Of a DNA stretch of 56,877 nucleotides, positions 1 to 7,710 are shown in pieces. The position numbers were made by a program, and so were the translations under genes. The DNA is taken from assembly GCA_900316115.1 (NCBI GenBank), contig ONBN01000019.1:1-56877 (forward strand), in the 5' to 3' direction. The DNA comes from an uncultured Eubacteriales bacterium (GTDB lineage: Bacteria > Bacillota > Clostridia > Lachnospirales > Lachnospiraceae). The notes under the pieces are model-generated. The model did not search any database. It was given only the letters and a program-made list of their open reading frames with translations, and was not told the origin of the DNA. Positions within the stretch are counted from its first letter, which is position 1. Every line of letters starts with the position of its first letter.

Positions 1-2612
1 TTGATAACTTCATTTAAGATGATAAGAGTAAATGCGGTTACCAGCATTTTGACCCACATGCCAGCAGAAAGAGCTACTGTTTCAAATACAGCTCCGCCAA
101 ACTGGGTGATCACAAACTGAAGGATCAGTACAAGCAGGAAGATTCCAAGCATCAGTTTGTTTTTCATAAGGTTTTTGATCATTGGTGTTTCATCAAGTTC
201 ACGGCAGTTAAATGCATTGAAAAGCTGGAACAGCACGAACAGGGTGAACAATACGGTTGCTTCTTCCTCCGGAGCTGCGCCAAGGAAGTTTTTAAAATGC
301 TGAAGCATAAATATTACGGAAATGAAAATACCGTTTGTAAAAATACGCACCATCATAGATTTGGAGATGATATTTTCGTTTCGCTTTGTTGGCTTATGTT
401 TCAGAAGATCCGGACGGATCGGTTCAAGACCAAGGGTTAAAGCTGGCGGTCCATCCATAATGATGTTGATCCACAGAAGCTCCAGTGCAGTAAACGGTGC
501 AGTGAAGCCTGCCAGAATGGATGCAATAACAACGATTACAGAGGAAACGTTTACAGTGAGTTGGAACTGGATAAAACGCTTAAAGTTTTCATAAATTCCA
601 CGGCCCCACTGAACTGCTTTGATAATAGTGGAGAAGGAATCATCCAGAAGAACCATATCACTGGCTTCCTTAGTTACATCTGTTCCTGCGATACCCATTG
701 CAATACCTACATCTGCATGTTTGATGGCAGGGGCATCGTTGATTCCGTCACCAGTGACAGCCACAACATTTTTCTCTTCTTTTAAGAGCTTGACCACACG
801 CATTTTTATCATTGGCGTGCTTCGGGCAATTACCTGGATCTTTTTCAGGGCTTCTTTTAATTCAGCATCAGACATAGCTTCAATTTCAGAAGCTTCTACT
901 GCGATATGATTGTCATCCAGCATATGCAACTCGTTTGCAATGGCTCTTGCTGTACGGATATTGTCACCGGTAAGCATTTTTACTTCGATTCCGGCAGCAC
1001 GGCAATTTTTGATCGCGTCATAAACATCCGGGCTTAACGGGTCGGAAATTACAACAAATCCATCATAATGAAGATCCTGCTCTATTTCTCCCTGAGTTTC
1101 TCCATTGTATGCTGGAAGTTCCTTGTGTGCAAAAGCAAGCAAACGTCCTGCTTCACTCTGGAACTGTTCCATAAGCTTTAAGTTTGCAGCTTTTTCTTCA
1201 GTTGAAATATCAGAACAAAGAGAAAGGATCTTCTCCGGATTACCCTTTGTATAAAGAATGATCCTGCCATCTTCCCGCACAATGGTGCTCATATCCTTAT
1301 TCTGGGAGGAGAACGGGAACACACGGATCACATCCGCATTATGGCGAAGTGTCTGATAATCTATGCCAGCTTTCTGGGCTGCAACAAGAAGGGAACATTC
1401 TGTTGGATTTCCGATAAAGGACCAGGCTCCATCTTCAAAGGAAACATTGGCATTACTGTTGATACAGTAATTGTTCAGAAGCACTTTATCCTGAAGCTTT
1501 TCAGGCTCGATAAGAGTACCATGGGTGTATATTTTCTGAACCGTCATCTTGTTTTCTGTCAGGGTTCCGGTTTTGTCAGAACAGATAATATTCACACATC
1601 CAATGGTCTCGCAGGCGATCATTTTCTTTACCAGTGCGTTTTCTTTGGACATTTTAATAATATTTAATGCCAGGGAAACGGCTACAATGGTAGGCAGTCC
1701 TTCAGGAACAGCTGCAACGATCAGGACGATACTGGTGATAAATGCATCGGAAATGGTATCCAGGCTTATCTGACCACGCATAAAGAACTGGATCACCTCA
1801 ATGGCGAATACAATGGCTGCAGCAGAAGCGCCCATTACTGTGATCTGTTTGCCAAGCTTGTCCAGCTTTTCCTGAAGAGGTGTGGTAGTCTTTTCGATGG
1901 AAGAAAGCTCCTGTGCGATCTGGCCAAATTCAGTATTGTTTCCAACACCAGTGACCAGCATCTGGCCGTTGCCGGCAGATACAAAACAGCCGGAATATAA
2001 CATGTTGACACGTTCAGCTACCGGTGTCTCCGGGGGACAGACTACACTTGCATCTTTGTCTACAGGAAGGCTCTCACCAGTGAGTGCAGATTCATCCACA
2101 GCCAGGTCATTGCTTTCCAGCAGGCGGCCGTCTGCCACGATCTTATCGCCGGTTTCTACCATAATGATATCGCCCACTACGATTTCTTTCTGTGTGACTA
2201 ACTGAGGTTCCCCATCACGTATAACCTTGATCAGCGTATCTTCGTTGATCTTGTTCAGGGCTTCAAATGCTTTTGCACTTTTTCCCTCTGTAATGATAGT
2301 GATCACTACGGACAGTGCGATCGCAGCAAAAATACCCACACATTCCAGAAAATTGTATTCATCGCCTGTGAAATACCGGGTTATATTTACTGCTAAGGTA
2401 ATGACTGCTGCAAAGATCAGCATCAAAAGCATTGGCTCTGTGGATGCGTCCCATATCTTCTTTGCAAGCGACTCGTGGCTTTGTCTGACAAAAGAGTTGG
2501 AACCGTGGATGCTGCGGGACTTTTCCACCTGTTCCGGTGTCAGGCCTTTTTCACGATCTGTACCAGTTTTGGAAAGCAGATCTTCCGTTGTCATCCGAAA
2601 CGCTTCATTCAT
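1..2612 (-). CDS. Cation-translocating P-type ATPase (Ca2+/Mn2+ type), 3' end cut by window
   Basis: Reads leftward from ATG at 2612, with AAGGAGG about 5 nt upstream, and runs off the window start: about 870 codons are present, near the usual 870-900 for P2-type ATPases, so only a short C-terminal tail is missing. Seen in order: N-terminal cytoplasmic segment, TM1-2, actuator TGES loop, TM4 with PEGLP (cation-site motif of Ca/Mn pumps), phosphorylation motif DKTGTLT with Asp346, nucleotide-binding domain, hinge GDGINDAPA, then TM5-10, including an N-x-x-x-D motif in TM6. It would export a divalent cation at the cost of ATP in the plasma membrane. The upstream yybP-ykoY-like riboswitch argues for Mn2+ (as for Lactococcus YoaB) rather than Ca2+; that is inference. 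It has its own transcription unit. Confidence 0.93.
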   Translation of the reverse strand, partial: MNEAFRMTTEDLLSKTGTDREKGLTPEQVEKSRSIHGSNSFVRQSHESLAKKIWDASTEPMLLMLIFAAVITLAVNITRYFTGDEYNFLECVGIFAAIALSVVITIITEGKSAKAFEALNKINEDTLIKVIRDGEPQLVTQKEIVVGDIIMVETGDKIVADGRLLESNDLAVDESALTGESLPVDKDASVVCPPETPVAERVNMLYSGCFVSAGNGQMLVTGVGNNTEFGQIAQELSSIEKTTTPLQEKLDKLGKQITVMGASAAAIVFAIEVIQFFMRGQISLDTISDAFITSIVLIVAAVPEGLPTIVAVSLALNIIKMSKENALVKKMIACETIGCVNIICSDKTGTLTENKMTVQKIYTHGTLIEPEKLQDKVLLNNYCINSNANVSFEDGAWSFIGNPTECSLLVAAQKAGIDYQTLRHNADVIRVFPFSSQNKDMSTIVREDGRIILYTKGNPEKILSLCSDISTEEKAANLKLMEQFQSEAGRLLAFAHKELPAYNGETQGEIEQDLHYDGFVVISDPLSPDVYDAIKNCRAAGIEVKMLTGDNIRTARAIANELHMLDDNHIAVEASEIEAMSDAELKEALKKIQVIARSTPMIKMRVVKLLKEEKNVVAVTGDGINDAPAIKHADVGIAMGIAGTDVTKEASDMVLLDDSFSTIIKAVQWGRGIYENFKRFIQFQLTVNVSSVIVVIASILAGFTAPFTALELLWINIIMDGPPALTLGLEPIRPDLLKHKPTKRNENIISKSMMVRIFTNGIFISVIFMLQHFKNFLGAAPEEEATVLFTLFVLFQLFNAFNCRELDETPMIKNLMKNKLMLGIFLLVLILQFVITQFGGAVFETVALSAGMWVKMLVTAFTLIILNEVI

Positions 2613-2674
2613 TTCGTTTCCTCCTTGTTATTTGTTGAATTGAGCAAGTAGACATAAAAAACAGCTTATATATG

Positions 2675-2725
2675 AAAAAAACGAGACACATGCATAGCTG
2701 AAATAAGCTATACATGAGTCTCGTT
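2675..2725 (-). terminator. Riboswitch expression-platform terminator
   Basis: On the minus strand the RNA forms a nearly perfect hairpin, arms AACGAGACTCATGTATAGCT and its partner ending GTCTCGTT, followed by a run of seven T residues, about 65 nt before the ATPase start codon. Placed between aptamer and gene, it fits transcriptional attenuation relieved by metal binding. Confidence 0.85.
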
Positions 2726-2800
2726 ATTTAAGACAAGCCAGACCAACGGTCAGGATGTTGACTTGCCACGATATACGCCACTACTCCCTCAAATATAAAG
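2722..2800 (-). promoter_or_regulatory. yybP-ykoY-type (manganese) riboswitch aptamer
   Basis: In the leader of the P-type ATPase the RNA strand carries GAGGGAGTAG (plus 2781-2790), matching the conserved GGGGAGUAG loop of the yybP-ykoY family. It is followed by a GTCAACAT element and a small GACC-GTT-GGTC hairpin enclosed by CAAG/CTTG arms (plus 2731-2768). The family binds Mn2+ and commonly controls Mn exporters including P-type ATPases. A terminator follows directly. The exact P1 boundaries are uncertain; a covariance-model scan would settle them. Confidence 0.7.
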
Positions 2801-2941
2801 CCCTATTATTTAATCATATCCCCTTACGGTTAGTCAAGACTAATTTTATCGGGCTTGTAAAATCACTTTTTACGACTTGACATATATCAGGCTTATCTAA
2901 AATGGTGCAGGGAGGCAAAAGCGGTGCTGAAAGAGCAGTCA

Positions 2942-3691
2942 TCAGCAGTTTCCGGTGCAGATAATGGTGTCTAACATTTTTGCGAAGCCCTCTGGATCAA
3001 GGATCTGGAACTGCATATGATTACAATTTTCAAATACCGGGAAATTGGCTTGAGGGTATGCGTTCATCACCCCGTCCCGATATTTGAAATGTTCTTCAAT
3101 ACTTCCAAATTCAAAAAATGTTCTTGTCTGAGCATCAACGGACAGCTTGGGAAATGGCTTGTCTTCCAGGCTGTCCATCATTTGTGTACGCAGGTTTTTA
3201 TAACTGAGATTTTTCCCAGCATGAATAAAATATGGCTTTATGCTATCGTTATCACACCACATGATTTTCTTAAGAGTGGCCCCCTTTGTCCAGTAGAGGC
3301 TTTTGATAGCCAGATACAGAAATGGCACCATTATTTTTCGTGTTGTTTTGGAAATCTGTGCAAACTGGCCACCGTCAAAAAAAGTATATTTGACTGGAAT
3401 AGCAGTCTGTGACAGGAATGTGATTGCAAGATCAGCGCCAATGGATGAGGCAACCACAAGTGCAATGCTTTCTATCCCTTCTTTATGAAGAAATTCTTCG
3501 ATCTGTTTTATTTCATCCTGTTTGCTGATATATTTGTCATGACTGCAGTATACTGACGAAGTAGGCATAATACAGAAGTACTTTTCCTGGAGATGCTTTG
3601 CTACAGGAAAACTGCTGTCACCGGTTACGTCCATGGCATGAAAAAATAAGATTGCTGGATTCTTCTTATCTCCCAAAACCTGAAATTTCAT
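2942..3691 (-). CDS. Alpha/beta-hydrolase fold protein
   Basis: 249 residues from ATG at 3691 with a weak GAAGG ribosome binding site. The fold is suggested by an N-terminal strand ending in FFHAM (His18, oxyanion region), a nucleophile elbow A81-S-S83-I-G85 in place of the usual G-x-S-x-G, and a late His in NCNHMQF. No signal peptide or membrane segment is seen, so it is probably cytoplasmic. Substrate unknown; esterase, lipase or peptidase-like activity are all possible. It lies alone between the riboswitch region and hcp on the same strand, with over 250 bp to hcp, so it is probably its own unit. Confidence 0.75.
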   Translation of the reverse strand: MKFQVLGDKKNPAILFFHAMDVTGDSSFPVAKHLQEKYFCIMPTSSVYCSHDKYISKQDEIKQIEEFLHKEGIESIALVVASSIGADLAITFLSQTAIPVKYTFFDGGQFAQISKTTRKIMVPFLYLAIKSLYWTKGATLKKIMWCDNDSIKPYFIHAGKNLSYKNLRTQMMDSLEDKPFPKLSVDAQTRTFFEFGSIEEHFKYRDGVMNAYPQANFPVFENCNHMQFQILDPEGFAKMLDTIICTGNC

Positions 3692-3885
3692 ATTTACAAC
3701 CTTCTTTCTTTAAAGATGAATATTAAGAAAAATGTTAAGATAAAGATGCTTTTTCACAGTGTTTGCTGGTTTGTTATTGTTACTTTATGATCAATGCAAA
3801 TATAGCACATACTATACTGAAAAGAAAGAAGGTTATGAGGTATTATATATACATTTTGAAGGAATATTTACAGTCATTGACCATG

Positions 3886-3919
3886 AAAAGGGGATGTGAA
3901 CGGCTCACATCCCCTTTAA
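3886..3919 (-). terminator. Terminator downstream of hcp
   Basis: Perfect hairpin with arms AAAGGGGATGTGA and TCACATCCCCTTT and a five-base loop, 35 nt after the hcp stop. In the hcp direction it is followed by TTTT. Confidence 0.75.
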
Positions 3920-3953
3920 AAATATAGTATGGTGTATTTGGCGGCTGAGGTTT

Positions 3954-5567
3954 TTATTTCAGAAGTTTTTTCAGGTCTTCTTCAGGTGTGGAGATAGGTG
4001 CAATATTGTACTGCTCCACAAGGCAATTCAGAACATTTGGAGATATAAATGCAGGGAGAGAAGGCCCAAGCAGTATATTCTGAATACCAAGATGAAGAAG
4101 GGTGAGCAGGATGCAGACCGCCTTTTGCTCATACCAGGAAAGCACCATGGAAAGGGGCAGTTCATTCACTTCACACTGGAAAGCCTGGGATAGAGCAAGG
4201 GCAACCTGAATAGCGCTATAGGCATCGTTACACTGCCCCATGTCCATAATCCTTGGGAAAGCGCCAATGGTTCCAAGATCCAGGTCATTGAAGCGATATT
4301 TTCCGCAGGCAAGGGTAAGTATCAGGGTATCAGAAGGTGTGTTTTTAACAAACTCTGTATAATAATTTCGACCGGATCTGGCACCGTCGCAGCCCCCTAC
4401 CAGGAAGAAGTGGCGGATGGCTCCGGATTTTACTGCCTGGATAACCTGGTCAGCTGCAGAGAGGACAGCATGGCGGCCGAAGCCGGTTGTAACCTTATTG
4501 CCTCCGTTAATTCCTGTGAAATGCATATCCTCTGCATAGCCACCTAAAGTAAGAGCTTTTTCGATGACAGGAGTAAAATCCTTATCTTCACCGATGTGGA
4601 CAAGTCCGGGATAGGAAACGGCTTCTGTTGTGAATACACGGTCAGCATAGCTGGATTTTGGTGGCATCAGACAATTGGTTGTAAAAAGTACAGGAGCAGG
4701 AATACCGGCAAACTCTTTTTGCTGATTTTGCCATGCAGTTCCAAAGTTGCCTTTTAAATGAGAAAATTTCCTTAATTCCGGGTAAGCATGTGCAGGAAGC
4801 ATTTCGCCATGTGTATAAATGTTGATTCCTTTTCCTTCAGTCTGGATCAGCAGCTGCTTCAGGTCATAAAGGTCATGACCGGAAATAACGATAAAAGGTC
4901 CCTTCTCAACAGTCAGGCTTACTTCTGCAGGAGCTGGATTGCCAAGTGTTTCGGTGTTGGCTTTGTCAAGAAGTGCCATACATTTCAGATTTACTTCACC
5001 TACTTCCATAACAATGGGCAGCAGTTCTTCCATGCCCCAGTCACTGGTGCCAACTGCATAAAGTGCTTTATAGAAAAAGCGGTTTACAGATGGATCCTGA
5101 TAGCCAAGAACTTTTGCATGATATGCATAGGCAGCCATTCCGCGGATCCCAAAAAGAATCAGGGATTTCAGGGAGCGGATGTCTTCCTGGGCATTCCAAA
5201 GTTCATTTAAATCATAATCATTGCTTTTTCCACAGGAAGCCACGCAGGAAAAACAATTGGGGATTATACGTCTTTTTTCTTCTTCTGCTTTTTCAACCAG
5301 GGCAGAAAGCCTGTGTTCATCAAAGCTTACATTTGTAAGAGTAGAAAAAAGTCCTTCTATGATCAGCTGATCCGTTGCATCGGTGATCAATGTTTCATTT
5401 CCTTCTGCTGCACGGGCAAGGCCTACCAGGGAACCGGTAAGCTTGTCCTGAAGCTGGGCGATATCAGCTGTTTTGCCGCACACACCGGTATTTCCTGTAC
5501 ATCCTGAACAACCTGCGGTCTGTTCACACTGGAAACAGAACATTTTTCTTTCTGTAGACTGGTTCAT
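3954..5567 (-). CDS. hcp: Hydroxylamine reductase / hybrid cluster protein
   Basis: 537 residues, usual length for the family, start ATG 5567 with an AAGGAG site. The N-terminal cysteine cluster C11-x2-C14-x8-C23-x5-C29 is the [4Fe-4S] ligand set of class I Hcp. Downstream are the hybrid-cluster ligand regions: the GHDLYDL histidine, the TTNCLMPP cysteine, GGCDGARSGR, ACGKYRF and the QCNDAYS segment. Hcp reduces hydroxylamine in vitro and NO in vivo, protecting anaerobes from nitrosative stress; cytoplasmic. It appears monocistronic, with its own terminator and a promoter carrying an activator-like palindrome at 5708-5723. Confidence 0.96.
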   Translation of the reverse strand: MNQSTERKMFCFQCEQTAGCSGCTGNTGVCGKTADIAQLQDKLTGSLVGLARAAEGNETLITDATDQLIIEGLFSTLTNVSFDEHRLSALVEKAEEEKRRIIPNCFSCVASCGKSNDYDLNELWNAQEDIRSLKSLILFGIRGMAAYAYHAKVLGYQDPSVNRFFYKALYAVGTSDWGMEELLPIVMEVGEVNLKCMALLDKANTETLGNPAPAEVSLTVEKGPFIVISGHDLYDLKQLLIQTEGKGINIYTHGEMLPAHAYPELRKFSHLKGNFGTAWQNQQKEFAGIPAPVLFTTNCLMPPKSSYADRVFTTEAVSYPGLVHIGEDKDFTPVIEKALTLGGYAEDMHFTGINGGNKVTTGFGRHAVLSAADQVIQAVKSGAIRHFFLVGGCDGARSGRNYYTEFVKNTPSDTLILTLACGKYRFNDLDLGTIGAFPRIMDMGQCNDAYSAIQVALALSQAFQCEVNELPLSMVLSWYEQKAVCILLTLLHLGIQNILLGPSLPAFISPNVLNCLVEQYNIAPISTPEEDLKKLLK

Positions 5568-5680
5568 GCAAATTCTCCTTTATATTTGATATTTGTTTTA
5601 TATGGATCGTTTTACAGGACAGACAGCAGTGCTGAAGAAATGAATCTGTTTTCTGGCTGTTCTCTCAACTGTATGTGGAG

Positions 5681-5723
5681 ATTATAATACAGGACAACAG
5701 CAGGGTACGTTGTTTTAGCAACG
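5681..5723 (-). promoter_or_regulatory. hcp promoter with FNR/CRP-type palindrome
   Basis: Minus-strand -10 box TATAAT at 5686-5681. There is no good -35 box at 17 bp (CGTACC). Instead a perfect inverted repeat CGTTG-N6-CAACG lies at 5708-5723, centred about 41.5 bp upstream of the predicted start point. This is the class II activator position typical of CRP/FNR-family regulators such as HcpR. The regulator itself is not in the window. Confidence 0.5.
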
Positions 5724-5754
5724 AAAAACAAGTAAATATATTTATAGATAACAA

Positions 5755-5793
5755 AAGAGCCTGAATGCCTTGATTTGAAAGCTTTCAGGCTCC
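5755..5793 (-). terminator. Terminator after tRNA-Trp
   Basis: Hairpin with arms GAGCCTGAAAGC and its imperfect partner GCATTCAGGCTC, then TTTTGTT, immediately downstream of tRNA-Trp on the minus strand. Confidence 0.75.
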
Positions 5794-5800
5794 TAAGGAG

Positions 5801-5871
5801 CAGGGGATGAGAGAATCGAACTCCCACCAAAGGTTTTGGAGACCCCTATCATACCATTTGACCAATCCCCT
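5801..5871 (-). tRNA. tRNA-Trp (CCA anticodon)
   Basis: 71-nt cloverleaf: acceptor AGGGGAT/ATCCCCT, anticodon loop CTCCAAA with anticodon CCA, T-loop TTCGATTC. Discriminator G; the 3' CCA is not encoded. The anticodon stem GGGGT/ACCTT contains two G-U pairs. Confidence 0.93.
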
Positions 5872-5935
5872 ATAATGTTGTAATTATTGCTTATGTTGGG
5901 ATTATACATGCAAAACCTGAGATTGTCAAGCAATA

Positions 5936-6044
5936 CCAGGACAGGCAGCAATACACACCAAGACAGACTGCAGCACATATCAAGATAAACAGCATACATA
6001 TCAAGACAGGCAGCAGTACATACCAAGATAAACAGCAGTGTATA
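5936..6044. repeat. Degenerate 21-22 nt tandem repeat, five units
   Basis: Five head-to-tail units start at 5936, 5958, 5980, 6001 and 6023. They follow the pattern CCAAGACAGGCAGCAGTACATA with substitutions (for example CAAGATAAACAGCA in units 3 and 5). The array fills most of the gap between tRNA-Trp and tRNA-Ser. No spacers separate the units, so it is not CRISPR. Function unknown. Confidence 0.8.
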
Positions 6045-6078
6045 ACCCGGACAAACGGCCAGATAAATGTGATAAAAA

Positions 6079-6164
6079 CGGAGAGTGTGGGATTTGAACC
6101 CACGTGCCCTTGCGGACAACCGCATTTCGAGTGCGGCGCGTTACGACCACTTCGCTAACTCTCC
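6079..6164 (-). tRNA. tRNA-Ser (CGA anticodon)
   Basis: 86-nt class II tRNA with acceptor GGAGAGT/ACTCTCC, anticodon stem CCGCA/TGCGG around loop CTCGAAA (anticodon CGA), a long variable arm, and T-loop TTCAAATC. Discriminator G; CCA not encoded; followed by a T run on the minus strand. Confidence 0.95.
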
Positions 6165-6240
6165 ATAGAAAAGCCGCTTATAACAAAATTGTTATACGGC
6201 AACTGTCCTTTATTATATCCGTATTCCGGAAAAAGGTCAA

Positions 6241-6300
6241 TTCCCTTTTCGTGTGGCAGCGCTTGTTATATTCCCTTTTCGTAAGGCAGCGCTTGTTACA
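6241..6300. repeat. Two-copy 30-bp direct repeat
   Basis: The unit at 6241-6270 is repeated at 6271-6300 with a few changes (shared TTCCCTTTTCGT and GGCAGCGCTTGTTA blocks). It lies between tRNA-Ser and the serine acetyltransferase promoter. No gene or clear function. Confidence 0.85.
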
Positions 6301-6386
6301 GGGAGTTTGCGGGGAATTTACAGGGATTTGCAGAATATTTCCAGGATAATTTTGGCATTTTTTGCCGGAGGGGGTGCGGCTGGGGA

Positions 6387-6416
6387 TTGACGAAAAGGGT
6401 GATATTGTAATATGAT
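6387..6416 (+). promoter_or_regulatory. Promoter of serine acetyltransferase gene
   Basis: -35 TTGACG (6387-6392) and -10 TATGAT (6411-6416) with an 18-bp spacer, about 40 bp upstream of the ribosome binding site. Confidence 0.7.
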
Positions 6417-6463
6417 AAAACATAACTTATTTAGATTTAGAATAATCCCTTGAGGAGGCTGAA

Positions 6464-7384
6464 ATGAACGACAAAAAAACATCTATTCTAAGTGCAGTAG
6501 AGCATCTTACCAGGAATTATCATGATGAAGAACTGTTTTTGCCAAGAAGCAAGAGAGAGCTTCCTGACAGATCAGCAGTAGTTGATATAGTGAGAGAATT
6601 AAAAGCAGTGATCTTTCCAGGTTATTTTGGAAACGATTCTGCAGCAGCCATGTTTCCGGAGCATTATCTGGGGCACGTATTGAACGACCTCTATGATCGT
6701 CTGGAGAGACAGATCAAGATTGCTTATCTGTACATGGGTGAGGAGAAAGCAGATGAAAGGGCAGCAGAAGTGACCGGAGACTTTTTCAGGGAGCTTCCCC
6801 ATATTCAGGAGATGCTTCTGAAGGATGTACAGGCTGGATTTGACGGAGACCCGGCAGCCAAGAGCAGAGAGGAGATCATTTTCTCTTATCCGGGATTTCT
6901 GGCTATCTATGTATACCGTCTGGCACACATTCTTTACACAAGTGAGGTACCTTTTATTCCAAGGATCATGACAGAATATGCACACAGCAGCACAGGGATC
7001 GATATCAACCCTGGTGCTACCATAGGAGAGTATTTCTTTATTGACCATGGAACCGGTGTGGTAATCGGAGAGACTACCACTATCGGCAATAATGTAAAGC
7101 TGTACCAGGGTGTGACTCTGGGCGCATTATCAACCAGGATGGGACAGCAGCTGGCAAATGTAAAAAGACATCCTACCATTGGGGACAATGTGACGATTTA
7201 TTCCAATTCTACTGTATTAGGCGGTGAGACTGTGATCGGGGAGAATACCATCATCGGAGGAAATACATTTATTACTGAGTCTATTCCGGCGAATACAAAG
7301 GTAAGTGCCAAGAGCCCGGAACTTGTGATCAAGAAGCCACGGAGCCAGATGGCAGCCACCAATGTATGGGATTGGGAGAACTGA
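6464..7384 (+). CDS. epsC: Serine O-acetyltransferase
   Basis: 306 residues, ATG preceded by GAGGAGG. An N-terminal alpha-helical domain (residues 1 to about 180) is followed by a left-handed beta-helix of hexapeptide repeats (about 185-285), with the signature segments DINPGATIG, IDHGTGVVIGETT and KRHPTIGDNVTIY including the catalytic His region. It makes O-acetylserine from serine and acetyl-CoA, the first step of cysteine synthesis; cytoplasmic. The long N-terminal domain fits the EpsC subgroup rather than short CysE. No cysteine synthase gene is adjacent. It is a single gene with its own promoter and terminator. Confidence 0.92.
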   Translation: MNDKKTSILSAVEHLTRNYHDEELFLPRSKRELPDRSAVVDIVRELKAVIFPGYFGNDSAAAMFPEHYLGHVLNDLYDRLERQIKIAYLYMGEEKADERAAEVTGDFFRELPHIQEMLLKDVQAGFDGDPAAKSREEIIFSYPGFLAIYVYRLAHILYTSEVPFIPRIMTEYAHSSTGIDINPGATIGEYFFIDHGTGVVIGETTTIGNNVKLYQGVTLGALSTRMGQQLANVKRHPTIGDNVTIYSNSTVLGGETVIGENTIIGGNTFITESIPANTKVSAKSPELVIKKPRSQMAATNVWDWEN

Positions 7385-7409
7385 TGGTTTTGTTTTGAAA
7401 GTCTTAAAG

Positions 7410-7445
7410 TCAGGAGCTTGTTTTTGGATGGGTTCCTGATTTTTT
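7410..7445 (+). terminator. Terminator of epsC
   Basis: Hairpin TCAGGA ... TCCTGA followed by six T residues, 25 nt after the stop codon. The T run is shared with the arm of the palindromic element that begins at 7440. Confidence 0.75.
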
Positions 7446-7580
7446 ATGTACTAGGAAATTCCGTTGGAATCTCCTAGTACATAAAAAAGCCCTACCGGGC
7501 AGGATCGCACTGCGGCGGAAGGGTAGATGTCGCTTAAGGCGACCCGCCGCAGGCGGAGAATCCTGCTTTGCAGGATCCTT
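7440..7580. repeat. Structured palindromic intergenic element
   Basis: A compact block of nested inverted repeats with no convincing gene. 7441-7462 pairs with 7467-7487 (TTTTTATGTACTAGGA type arms, loop GTTG). Next is GCCC/GGGC at 7489-7500. A GCGGCGG (7512-7518)/CCGCCGC (7544-7550) stem encloses GTCGC/GCGAC, and a final ATCCTGC/GCAGGAT hairpin lies at 7560-7578 before a T run. The composition (GC-rich centre, AT-rich end) differs from its surroundings. It resembles a REP/MITE-like insertion or a highly folded RNA; copy number cannot be judged here. Confidence 0.65.
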
Positions 7581-7710
7581 TTTTATTATACTTTCAGTGG
7601 TATTTTTTACCCTAAAAAGGAAAATATTAACCATAACTTCAAGATGGATTATGGTAGTATAAAAAGAATCCCATGCCCATTGGCTGGGGAAGATAAAGGA
7701 GATGTGAAAT

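Noticed and set aside
5936-6044. CRISPR array
   Set aside because: Units are contiguous with no unique spacers, period is 21-22 nt, and no cas genes are in the window.
5612-6125. Open frames across the tRNA-Trp/tRNA-Ser region
   Set aside because: They run through both tRNA genes and the tandem repeat; the repetitive peptide (VCTAACLDMYAVYLDM-like) only reflects the DNA repeat.
7410-7634. 74-codon minus-strand frame over the palindromic element
   Set aside because: It translates inverted repeats and a terminator; no ribosome binding site or plausible domain.
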